Below the pieces are notes generated by a model. The model was not told the DNA's origin and did not search any database. It saw only the letters and a list, made by a program, of their open reading frames with translations. 64,000 nucleotides of DNA, taken from Anagrus nilaparvatae. Its lineage: Eukaryota > Arthropoda > Insecta > Hymenoptera > Mymaridae. The stretch covers positions 72,229,001 to 72,293,000 of the forward strand of contig JAKSXM010000007.1 of assembly GCA_022575985.1 (NCBI GenBank), given 5' to 3'. Of the stretch, positions 57,401-64,000 are shown in pieces; within the stretch, counting starts at the first letter, position 1; each line of letters starts with the position of its first letter. The position numbers were made by a program, and so were the translations under genes.

Positions 57401-60347
57401 TTTTAAAATAAGATTTTACTCATGGATTTTTTGGGCCCGAAGGACCATTATCGCATTAGAGTTTCACATTGGAAAATCAGGAAAGTTATCCAGCTTGAAA
57501 ACAAATATTTTCGGCGCTAGATAAAAAAAAATAGTATCAAATTGTATTTAACCGGTGATGGTTTAAAGGAATTCCACTTGGCGAAATATAATTTTATTTA
57601 AAAATTGCTGTTGCTAATATGCTTTGTTTTTTTAAAGTGGATTTTCTTTAACTAAGTATTTAAAATAGCATTTTTGGTACGATTTTTGGCATTTCTAGCA
57701 CGAGGCTCGAAACTTTTTTTCTTCACAAAGGGCAATACTGACGCGCTCTCGAAATTGTAATGTAGCAAGTGGAGAAATTGAATATTCTTTAGTTGAAAAT
57801 TTAAATTGTTTTGGATTGGCTCGCTTGATCTAGTTCTATAAAAAAAAAATAATATTCTTAATTCAAACAGTTTTTCACGCAATTATGAGATTCTTATTTT
57901 AGAGATTTGCAAATCTAAATTGATAACTGCAAAATGCAAGTAATATCTTTGTTCTTATGCTGAAGAAAAACGTAATTTAAAAATTCGGAATTTGTTAACT
58001 GTTACCTAACCTAACTAAAAAAGAACTTAAATTAGTTTTTGTGAAAATCTGAAATTTGCGTTTTTCGTGATTTTTCGTGGTTTTTTGCGCATCTAGAGAA
58101 AAATCAAAATCAATTTAATAAAGTTAAAGAAAAGTAGTAAATACCTTGCCGCTTGACTCAAAGAAAGACCTTCTTTCAATACGCTGAAAATCGCTTCTGC
58201 CATCGTTTCTTGCCTCCAGGATTTCAAAGGTCCTCTTTCTCGAAAACGAAGATTGTGAAGACTCGCTAAGCTTTGATTAGTGTTCCAGCATTTTTGCCAC
58301 ATGGATTGTAATTGGTATTGATAGCTATCTGCTGAAAGAAAGTACCCCAAAAGAGGGGAAAATTATATTTATTGAATTTATTTGCGGAACAGTTGTCAAA
58401 AAGTCCATAAGAAATATTAGTCATAATTTCAGGATTTATATTTAATTAGGCCACTTCTTCATCACCAAGATATTGAGTTTCAAACAAAACAAGGAGGCTT
58501 TTTTAAGTACTAGTTTTAGTAATGCTTTTGTGTTAACCATTTCCGCTTTGAAAAATAAAACTTTAAATTTTTTTTTATTTTAGGGCTAGTTTATATCCAT
58601 TGTCACCCCTTGGGTAATAAAAATAAGTTTGCATCATGTTATTTCAATTGTTTCTTATTTTGGGGTACCCCATAATTTTTTTAATTAATCCTGAAAAAAT
58701 GGGATTTATTGGATAATTTTAAATTGCAAAAATTTTGAAAAAATTCCCGAAAATGAGGTAGTTTTTGTTGATTTAAGGGTAATAGGGTGTTCCCCTATTC
58801 TTCTTCAAGCATTTTAAGCCCTGTATTTGAATTCATACGAGTGATATGTGTCCAGAATGTCCACACCTTCGTTGCTTATCTATTGTAATAGCCCTTGCCT
58901 ATCGCGAGGTAGGCCCGTTAAAAATTACAATCAAGAAAGTTAAAAGATGCTTGTAATTTGTAATGGATAATGGTAATTACTATTAATTTTCGTAACGAAA
59001 CCAATACAATTATATGGGCAACATTAAACTATTCGTGGCTTTTTGCATTACGTATTGCAATTTCCGATCCCTCCTTTTATACTATTAATGATCAAGGGAA
59101 TTTTTTCTTTGTTTTTTGAGATTCAATGTTATTTGTTAATTGTTATTTTTCTAATTTTTTGACTTTTTTGACGGAACGAACGACTTATTTATTTGCAAAG
59201 CTTAGAGTTAGTAAGAAATGATATTTCTGAATTTATTTACTATTTTACCAAACTAGAGAACGTAATGCTTACTCAGTTTGTTCAATTTTGGTAGCCACAC
59301 GGTAGAGCTGCTTTGGTCAAGCTTTGGTTTAATGTTCAACAAAAAGCTAAGCTACAAGCGAAAAAGAATGTATAGCTCTGCTACAGGTTAAGAGCATGAT
59401 CTGTGCATCGATTAAAAGTGAATTGCTTTATAATATGCTGCAATTAGTGATTTTTTATCTATTACTTCATTATGACTATACTTTAAAAAGTAACTTTCTT
59501 AAATTTACAAAAAAATAGAATTTTTTCGAAAAATTCGTGAATTTTCAAAAATTTTTGTAAATATTCGATAAAAATCGTAAATTTACTAAATTTAGTATAT
59601 TAACAAAAAATTCGAGAATTCTTGATTTTTTTTTGTGAATTTACGAAAAAAGTTGTAAATTCACGACTATTTTTCGGAAATTTACAACTATTTTTTGTAA
59701 ATTTTCGAAAAATATTGTAAATTTTCAATTTTTCTTGCAAATTCACAAAAAAAAAATCGAGAATACTCGAATTTTTCGATAATATACTATATTTAGTAAT
59801 TAAATGATTTTTTTCGAATATTTACAAATTTTTTCGAAAATTTACTAGTTCTAATTTTTTTGTTAATATAAGAAAATTACTTTTTACAGTGTAATTATAA
59901 AGCATACTTATACAATTAATTTAATTTAAATCAACAATTTTTTAATTTGGACTACCTATATGGGGTGTATGATCAATAACTTTTCGAAAAATTAATTTTA
60001 AAAAGAGTAATTTAAAATTGAGGCTCCAGTCAGCGGAGTAAATTTTTTTTTATTTGCAAAAAAAAGTGAGTATACATTTATGATTGGAAAAAAATATTAT
60101 AAAAGCAATTGACTCTTAATGTACGCACAGATCATGCTTTTAACTTGTATTATAATTAGATGATTTTTATTTTGAATTTTACACTTTTTGGTTAAACCAA
60201 ATATTAAACCAAAGCAGCTCTACCGTGCATGTAAAAATAAAAAGGGAAATCGTTAAAATAAACATGAACAAGAAGAATTAAAAACTCACCTGCTATGCTG
60301 GAGGTGGAGGCTCCGAGCCAAGCATGGGACGATTCCAATAACTTGGC
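39045..60347 (-). CDS. bab: Bric-a-brac type transcription factor, C-terminal 335 residues (5' part outside window)
   Basis: Bab proteins are BTB-psq nuclear regulators of insect limb, ovary and pigmentation patterning. Exons 60347..60290, 58331..58145, 45029..44944, 44213..43977 and 39484..39045 join with matching phases (1008 bases, 335 residues and stop). The order is: SSHAWLGASTSSIA; then QSMWQKCWNTNQSL and RGPLKSWRQETMAEAIFSVL (psq helix-turn-helix); then KYDIPYPTFVLYANRVHNML; then an AT-hook-like RPKGRGRPQRILLGVWPDEH; an Ala-rich run; and an acidic Ser/Pro-rich tail. IKEE and VKLE fit the sumoylation pattern. The BTB domain must lie beyond 64000. The two fly paralogues cannot be told apart here. 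Introns are 2 to 13 kb. Confidence 0.92.
40803..41023. repeat. Small foldback repeat, 221 bp
   Basis: GGAGGGATTTCATGGAGC is mirrored by GCTCCATGAAATCGCTCC, and further in CTAGGGGCACTAGAG by CTCTAGAATCCCCAG. It has an AT-rich centre. Confidence 0.6.
41050..42540. repeat. Cluster of family X repeat pieces
   Basis: Several partial copies in both orientations, with GATATCGAGTAAAAACCAT-type words, TTTTTCTCAAAATTTTTT runs, AACCATTGTGACAGG and GAACCATAGTGCCAATTACT ends. 41525-41760 is the reverse complement of 15850-16060. 42107-42330 matches the outer parts of 30164-30530. The pieces look like a tandem-like build-up of one family. Confidence 0.6.
41472..41524 (+). repeat. TG/TATG microsatellite
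   Basis: GTGTGTGTGTATGTGTATG followed by TATGTATGTATGTACGTATG. Confidence 0.85.
42550..42586 (+). repeat. ACAT/CA microsatellite
   Basis: Repeated CATA units (ACATACATACATACATACAT) then CACACACAGAGAG. Confidence 0.85.
43977..44213 (-). CDS. bab: bab exon with AT-hook-like region and Ala-rich run
   Basis: Phase 1 to phase 1 exon of 237 bases with TTTCAG acceptor and GTGAAT donor. LRPKGRGRPQRILLGVWPDE and HIRGVINAVVFRDG are the conserved Bab segment following the psq motif. A SAAAAAVAAVAQ stretch ends the exon. Confidence 0.92.
44944..45029 (-). CDS. bab: bab exon with second half of the psq motif
   Basis: 86 base exon between an AG acceptor at 45031-45030 and a GTAAGA donor. It encodes KYDIPYPTFVLYANRVHNML then GPSVDGSGG. 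Together with the end of the exon at 58145 it completes the psq helix-turn-helix (LSLSQAAR/KYDIPYPT). Confidence 0.92.
45131..45179 (-). repeat. Hairpin plus GAAACGT motif, possible Penelope 3' relic
   Basis: On the - strand GAAGAC/GTCTTC forms a 6 bp stem with a 5-base loop, followed at once by GAAACGT and, 20 bases on, AATAAAG. The order stem-GAAACGT-AATAAAG is the same as in the Penelope 3' tail at 21827-21875. Confidence 0.3.
45180..47239. other. bab intron, no gene seen
   Basis: AT-rich, no coding frames. A somewhat GC-richer patch at 45740-45870 and 46220-46400 is unassigned. Confidence 0.3.
47240..47632. repeat. Palindromic AT-rich repeat related to 59.49-59.89 kb
   Basis: Alternating TTTTTCGAAAA, GTAAATTTACTAAA, TCGATAAAAATCGT and AACTATTTTTCGTAAATTTA words make the whole stretch self-complementary. 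The same words in the same order occur at 59486-59885. Confidence 0.55.
47635..48519. mobile_element. TA-flanked foldback element, 885 bp
   Basis: TA then CTTTCTAAAGTGAAAA at the left; TTTTCACTTTAGAGAG then TA at the right. Arms of roughly 240 bp pair with moderate mismatch (CAAAGAAGTAAACTCGAAAT versus ATTTCGAGTTTACTGCTTTG). Small palindromes of the type AATTCACACTTTTAAAAGTG recur inside both arms. The centre is plain AT-rich DNA without an ORF. Confidence 0.7.
48522..49160. other. bab intron spacer
   Basis: No ORF or repeat recognised. Confidence 0.3.
49161..50215 (+). pseudogene. Pogo/Tigger-like transposase C-terminal remnant, split by a foldback element
   Basis: 49164-49238 reads SKDAWEEIKESSLNKCWSKL and LPDAI; 49833 onward reads KNDSQETTEECIQRL, GGDGFEDVTEQEVLEIL, then decays with stops to about 50215 (EYLFKLPSVTKI, VIEEAFNNDRI). 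AWEEIKESSLNKCW...LLPD and the acidic DVTEQEVLEIL tail resemble DDE transposases of the Tigger/CENP-B-like group. The catalytic core is absent. If the insert and one TA are removed, the frame runs GCA ATA AAA AAT without a break. It lies in a bab intron, on the strand opposite to bab. Confidence 0.6.
49239..49830. mobile_element. TA-flanked foldback element, 592 bp, with internal direct repeats
   Basis: Ends CTCCAGTCAAA and TTTGACTGGAG are flanked by TA on both sides (49237-49238 and 49831-49832). Arms of about 150 bp are nearly identical when reversed (TGGACTTACGGTTGCGAATA, GAGATTTGCTCTATTATAGG, ATCGGGGTCATTTGGCTAAG). Between them two direct units carry AAAAGGGGTGTTTTCG and GGGTCGCTGAAAACGA. 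There is no coding capacity, so it must be mobilised in trans, likely by a mariner/pogo-type transposase given the TA target. Confidence 0.85.
50216..51941. other. bab intron spacer
   Basis: AT-rich, with a run of ten C near 51160. No coding frame. Confidence 0.3.
51942..53241. mobile_element. Foldback element, 1300 bp, with internal ~137 bp tandem units
   Basis: AAAGGACCCCGCACCATTAG at the left and CTAATGGTGCGGGGTCCTTT at the right head arms of more than 300 bp (for example GAGATACGGAGGCTAGAA versus TTCTAGCCTCCGTATCTC, and GGGATTACCGTCTGAATCAA versus TTGATTCAGACGGTAATCCC). The inner part has three to four direct units of about 137 bp (from 52562, 52699, 52836), each with TCAGTGACCCAAAAAAC, CCCTTAAAAGGGCCATTTTT and CGTTTGGGTTTTTAGGA. 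No ORF. The target duplication is unclear. Confidence 0.85.
53399..54557. mobile_element. TA-flanked near-complete palindrome element, 1159 bp
   Basis: TA-GTCAAGGCGCCAGCAATGTT at the left and AACATTGCTGGCGCCTTGAC-TA at the right. Almost the whole element folds on itself about a centre near 53978: arms of some 520 bp, with pairs such as TGGACGCTATATACTAAAAA / TTTTTTAGTATATAGCGTCC and GGTCGCTGATCACGA / ATCATGATCAGTGACC. Differences between arms are few, so it is probably young or kept similar by gene conversion. No ORF. Confidence 0.88.
54758..56343. mobile_element. Foldback element, 1586 bp
   Basis: Left arm AGTGCAGGACTTTTAATTTT onward to about 54920 and right arm from about 56175 to AAAATTAAAAATCCTGTACT pair over ~165 bp (CGGGAAGCCATTCCGATTTG versus CAAATCGGAATGGCTTCCCA; TTGCGTTTCATGATTTTTTT likewise). 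The 1.25 kb middle is AT-rich without an ORF and holds the mini hairpin at 56051. Confidence 0.75.
56051..56112. repeat. Mini inverted repeat, copy 2 of a family
   Basis: TAAGGAATGACCCAAATCGC and GCGATTTGGGGGCCATTCTT form a hairpin of about 62 bp. The same arms occur at 16091-16173. Confidence 0.6.
56344..58144. other. bab intron, with one foldback arm at 57150-57292
   Basis: 57150-57292 (GGAGGCTAAAAATTGGGCTG, CACTTTGGGGCAGTTTTGAA, TTTAAATCTACCCATATA) matches the right arm of the 35236..35633 element. No partner arm was found nearby. The rest is AT-rich with no gene. Confidence 0.5.
58145..58331 (-). CDS. bab: bab exon with first half of the psq motif
   Basis: 187 base exon, TTTCAG acceptor and GTATTT donor. 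It encodes DSYQYQLQSMWQKCWNTNQS, LASLHNLRFRERGPLKSW, and the start of the psq domain ETMAEAIFSVLKEGLSLSQA. The next exon is 13.1 kb away. Confidence 0.92.
58332..59297. other. bab intron spacer
   Basis: No coding frame. A short GC-richer hairpin-like spot CCTATCGCGAGGTAGG lies at about 58899. Confidence 0.3.
59298..60227. mobile_element. Foldback element, 930 bp, with a nested palindrome
   Basis: CACGGTAGAGCTGCTTTGGT at the left is mirrored by ACCAAAGCAGCTCTACCGTG at the right, only 63 bp from the bab exon at 60290. Arms of about 110 bp include AAGAGCATGATCTGTGC versus GCACAGATCATGCTTTT. The 400 bp palindrome at 59486..59885 lies inside it. Confidence 0.75.
59486..59885. repeat. Nested 400 bp palindromic repeat
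   Basis: AAAAAGTAACTTTCTT at the left is mirrored by AAGAAAATTACTTTTT at the right. The whole interior pairs about a centre near 59686 (TAAATTTACTAAATTTAGTA, ATTCGAGAATTCTTGATTTT, GTGAATTTACGAAAAAAGTT). It is related to 47240..47632. Confidence 0.65.
60290..60347 (-). CDS. bab: bab small upstream exon
   Basis: 58 base exon between TTACAG and GTGAGT, encoding AKLLESSHAWLGASTSSIA. It starts in phase 0 and ends in phase 1, matching the next exon. The sequence fits the region just before the QYQLQSMWQKCWN block in Bab proteins. Confidence 0.8.
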
Positions 60348-61577
60348 CTGTAACAAAAAAAAAAAGAGTCGAGGTTGAGAGAGGTCGAAAGACACACACG
60401 GAGGAGTAACTTTTTAGTTCTTAGTTCTGATATTAAAACCACTTTACCGCTCGGCTCAGAGTTTTGAAATTTGCCTTTTTTAAGGGGAAGCAAACGCTTT
60501 AATAATAAAATAGAAAAACGAGAGTTCAAATAATTACAAGAGCTTTTATAAACGTTTCGTTTGAAAAATGCAATACTTTTATATTTTTTATATTTCTATA
60601 TTTTTATCGATCTTCATGGGACATGTGCAACGCTCGGTGCAACGTCCATACGTCTTTAATCAAGATAATTGTCATTCAGAAAAAGAAATGCAAAAAAGGA
60701 ATAATAGATAAGGTTACTCAATTTTCTCGAAATAAACTTCCGGAAATAAAAGGCAATAAACATTTATTAGATTAATACTCAAAAATAATTTTTTAATAAA
60801 AACACGCTTTCCCTAGGAAATTGTTTAAATTTCATTAAGGACTGCTGGATCGATAAAAAAAATGAAAACGAATGAAAAAAAAAATAAGTGCTCGTTTTTC
60901 TTGATTTTTTTTTTCTGAAGGATGCGATATTAATTGTTCGGGCTAATGAGTTTCTTCCTCGGAGAATAAATTTAACGTGAGAATCGGAATCGAAGCAAGT
61001 TGTCTCTTATCCAAAGTCCAACTGGTATTTATCGTTAGATTCGATCGAGGCTATTATTACATTATTTAACTGCTTCCTGGCATATCGCGAACGTCCTTTA
61101 TGTTAATAAATAAAAATAAGCGTATGCGTTTCTTATCGCGAGAAATATCTCGTACTCCTTGTCGGGACTAGCTAATTTGAATAAAGAAATTTTGCGTACT
61201 CAGAGAAAGGAGAAATTGGGAAAACGCTTGCGTGTTAGTGCAGGTTACAAGTTACAAAATTCGTCCTAATCCTTCTAATGTTCGAGACAGCATAATGCAT
61301 CTTTGATCGATTTCTGTTCTCCTCGCTGGTCAATTCCATCGAATTCTCGATATTATAATTTGCAACATGCGTGCGCTTGTGTGTGTACATACGTAGTACA
61401 AGGAGGGAAAATTCAGGAATGGATCGTTAAATTTCTCGAATAATTAAGTTAGTGTTCATCGAGTTATAGAGGGAGGGTGGGAGGGAAGGGGGATGACGGT
61501 ATGTACCGTTGTGTAGGCTAGTGCTATCATATTCGTATGCCGTATACATATATTTAAGTTGACTTTGCGGTTTTATC

Positions 61578-61621
61578 GAAGAGAGAGAGAGCGAGAGAGA
61601 GTGAGAGATAGAGAGAGAGAG
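61578..61621 (+). repeat. GA-rich microsatellite
   Basis: GAGAGAGAGAGCGAGAGAGA followed by further GAGA units. Such runs are GAGA-factor binding sites in flies; function here is only a possibility. Confidence 0.8.
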
Positions 61622-61901
61622 CTTGGGGTTGTGGAGTACCGCTCCGATGCAGAGGCCATCGTCATTAGATGCTATGGTCTTTCTGATATTAAATACGCAC
61701 ATACATACATAGATGCGAGTGTTCTGGGACATTGAATATATACTTAATGAAGCATAAATAATTGAGTAATGTGCTTCGGGCAGTTCGATCGCTGCGGAAT
61801 TTCTATTGGCCAAAATTAATATGTACATCTAAATTTTCTTCCCTATCGCGAGTGTAATTAAATGAAAGAACGTTAAAGAGAAAAAAGATTTGAAAAGAAA
61901 A

Positions 61902-61935
61902 AGGCTTATTGAGGCTTATTGAGGCTTATTGAGGT
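61902..61935 (+). repeat. Three copies of a 10-11 bp unit
   Basis: AGGCTTATTG repeated three times head to tail. Confidence 0.8.
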
Positions 61936-62636
61936 GCGTTTTTAGCATCTCTGAGGGGCGTCTGAGTAGGCCACTCAGTTATTGTCTTTAAAGTATCGAT
62001 TAACTTTTACATTATTAGCTTTTGCATTTAAATAAAGAAGAAGCTCTAAAGCCAATCTCCGCGAATTGATCGACCCAAATGTCGTTAAAATGATAAAACA
62101 TAACACGAGCTAAGGCAGTTTCTGTTTATTCTTTATTCGAGAACTCGAGAAGAAAAGAGCTTGGAAAAGTAGTAAAAAGCCGTAATTAGGGATGTTTTCA
62201 GGATATTCCGGATTTTCAGATTATTAGCAATATCGAAAGAGCAATGGGTTTTGCTTTTGTCAATAATGACAATAATGCACGCACGGAGCCTATTCAAAGG
62301 ATAGAACAATGAGCCGAGCGTATGCTTCTATTTGCTTCTATTTATCCGCAAACATCGATTCTTTCTTTCTTCTTCATTTATTAAAAGTTTAAAAGGTATG
62401 AAAGTAGTGATCGTAGGTAGTATGGATTTGTTTCGAGTTGTTGGAAAAAACAATGACGTCTGGGGATATTAATTTTCGTTTAGCTCAGTTCCTCTAGCGA
62501 AAAAATCAGTTTACTCCAGGAAATTTAGAAATAACATTTATGTTTCGGAAAAGATTTGATTAAAATAACCGGAAGAGTCCATTTTGTCGCCGTTTGCTTT
62601 TTCATTAAAATTATTGATTACATTGTACACGTTTGT

Positions 62637-62672
62637 TAATAAAAAGTTAATAAAAAGTTAATAAAAAGTTAA
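62637..62672 (+). repeat. Three copies of TTAATAAAAAG
   Basis: TTAATAAAAAG repeated three times head to tail, then TTAACAAG. Confidence 0.8.
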
Positions 62673-63545
62673 CAAGAATCAAGAAGCTGGCCTATTCGCC
62701 GTTTTCGAAATAAGAATAAAAAAAAAAAAAAGAAAAAAAAGAAATTAAACTCTGGAAATAAAATGAAATTGCATACGTACGATTGTAATCATTATAATAA
62801 TAACAATAACGATAATAATAATAATAAAAGTAAGAGTGGAAGGGAAAATAGGAACAATGAGCAATATAAAGTTTCTTATTTATGATATACATAATAAAGT
62901 CTGATAATAATAATAAAAACGAATGCAACGTCTGCACATGGGTTAATTTACATAATAAGCGAATTAATAATAATAATGAAAGAACGAAAGGAGCTTTCGA
63001 GCCTAAATCGACATAGAAATTTCTGGCCTAATTCTAATTCTAAAAACTCAAGTTAATTAAGCTAAACGCGAAATCCTGCGAGCGAGCGGAGATTATGGAT
63101 GTGATGAAACGAAATAACGAAATAGCGAAAATGATAATGCGTGCATGTTAATTAGAGAAATGCGTTTCTTATTTCGATGAAAGTAGTAATCCTCTCTACT
63201 GCTGGCTGCTACTAATTTGCCAGAGTAACGAGCTTAATTTTGATACATTATACGCGCAGCTAACGATGAGATATATATAGTTGGGCCGGAGCTTTTGTAG
63301 CGACAACGCGATCCAAGGAAAATGAAAAAAAATTACCTGCGAAAGGTCTCTTTACACCAACCGATAAAGTATAAAAACTTTTTGTTTTATGGGTGCGCCG
63401 GCTACGTGTACTATAGCGTTCCCGTTTACTTTATTATTAATATTATTTCTTCTAAAAATATAATTTACCGCTCCTCTTTATTCGTATACACGAAATAAAT
63501 TATAATGTAAAATTGATTTATGAAGAACAGCGCGAGTCGAGTTTT

Positions 63546-63576
<31 letters not shown>

Positions 63577-64000
63577 ATATTTCCATTCGTACCTATAATA
63601 TAAGAAAATATTTAAAAAGGGCGCGGTCAACTAATTTTTTTCGCCTAACCTGACAAAAGCCAAAAACTCGAGCTGTACGTTTTCTCGTGTAGAGGAAAGA
63701 GGAAGGAATTTTCATTTTCCAAGGGCTACTTATTACCGAGTAATTAACAATCTATTTTCAATATCCTTGCTCTTCTCTGATCTATGCTTTAAAACTCTAA
63801 ACAGCGATCTCATTTCCTTCGTTTCTCGCGTTCATAATTTTCATTTTTTGAACTTCCATTTTGTCGGTTTTGAGTTCGAAGGGCTGGAATCGGTTCTTGT
63901 TAGAAAAAAAATTGTTAGAAAGATTTTGAGGGTGTCTTTGCCGTGACGCCTCGGGTATCGGACGGGCCGTTCGTTTGGAATAATTGAATTTCGAGTTTTT

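Larger units (their letters stand above)
60348..64000 (-). other. bab upstream intron, partly less AT-biased
   Basis: No coding exon was found up to the window edge; the BTB exon must be further upstream. From about 60950 the base composition is more balanced and repeat families seen elsewhere are absent, which would fit a constrained regulatory region. Simple repeats are listed separately. Poly(T) runs lie at 63541-63575. Confidence 0.4.

Noticed and set aside
61427..61828. 133-codon - strand frame
   Set aside because: Runs through a GA microsatellite (Ser/Leu repeat) with no flanking splice signals or conserved-looking peptide.
63338..63480. Possible further bab exon upstream of a CAG/GTAAT donor
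   Set aside because: In the phase needed to join the 60347 exon, a TAA stop lies 12 bases before the donor.

Overview
This is a eukaryotic, almost certainly insect, nuclear window. It is very AT-rich, has short GT-AG introns, carries a bric-a-brac (bab) type developmental regulator with a pipsqueak DNA-binding domain, and is loaded with arthropod-style retroelements and MITEs. The order cannot be fixed from sequence alone; a hymenopteran with an AT-rich genome would fit, but that is inference.

The window has two contrasting halves. The first 8.6 kb is compact and gene-dense: the 3' end of MTPAP (+), PDCD2 (-), TMEM50A (+) and EDRF1 (+). MTPAP and PDCD2 converge tail to tail, PDCD2 and TMEM50A diverge from a ~270 bp shared promoter, and introns are 60-450 bp. 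All exon models keep frame and give lengths close to the human orthologues. These are housekeeping genes (mitochondrial RNA polyadenylation, ribosome-assembly chaperoning, membrane protein, TPR-type transcription factor) and there is no sign that they form a pathway.

From 8.7 to 16.3 kb there are only repeats: foldback elements, a candidate solo LTR, and a 5'-truncated LINE with a poly(A) tail and a 17 bp target-site duplication. From 16.35 to 23.98 kb (- strand) lies an eight-exon gene for a 622-residue protein I do not recognise. Its last intron holds two nearly identical Penelope-like retroelements arranged head to head (a 2.1 kb inverted repeat). Its start codon lies about 240 bp from a 5.9 kb satellite array (24.2-30.2 kb) built from GATC/CGCG-rich 13 bp subrepeats inside 150-250 bp units.

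From 30.2 to 39.0 kb there are a 150 bp tandem repeat, decayed transposon and LINE coding pieces, and more foldbacks. From 39.0 kb to the right edge (- strand) lies the 3' part of bab: five exons with the psq and AT-hook region, separated by introns of up to 13 kb. Those introns hold a dense series of long-inverted-repeat foldback elements, several flanked by TA. One sits inside a pogo/Tigger-like transposase remnant in a way that leaves the old reading frame recoverable. Four otherwise different foldback families share a short module (TTTTTGGGTCGCTGAT-like).

The points most worth follow-up are the unrecognised gene with its satellite and Penelope pair, and the modular foldback families. I see no evidence of an operon-like or defence-type system.
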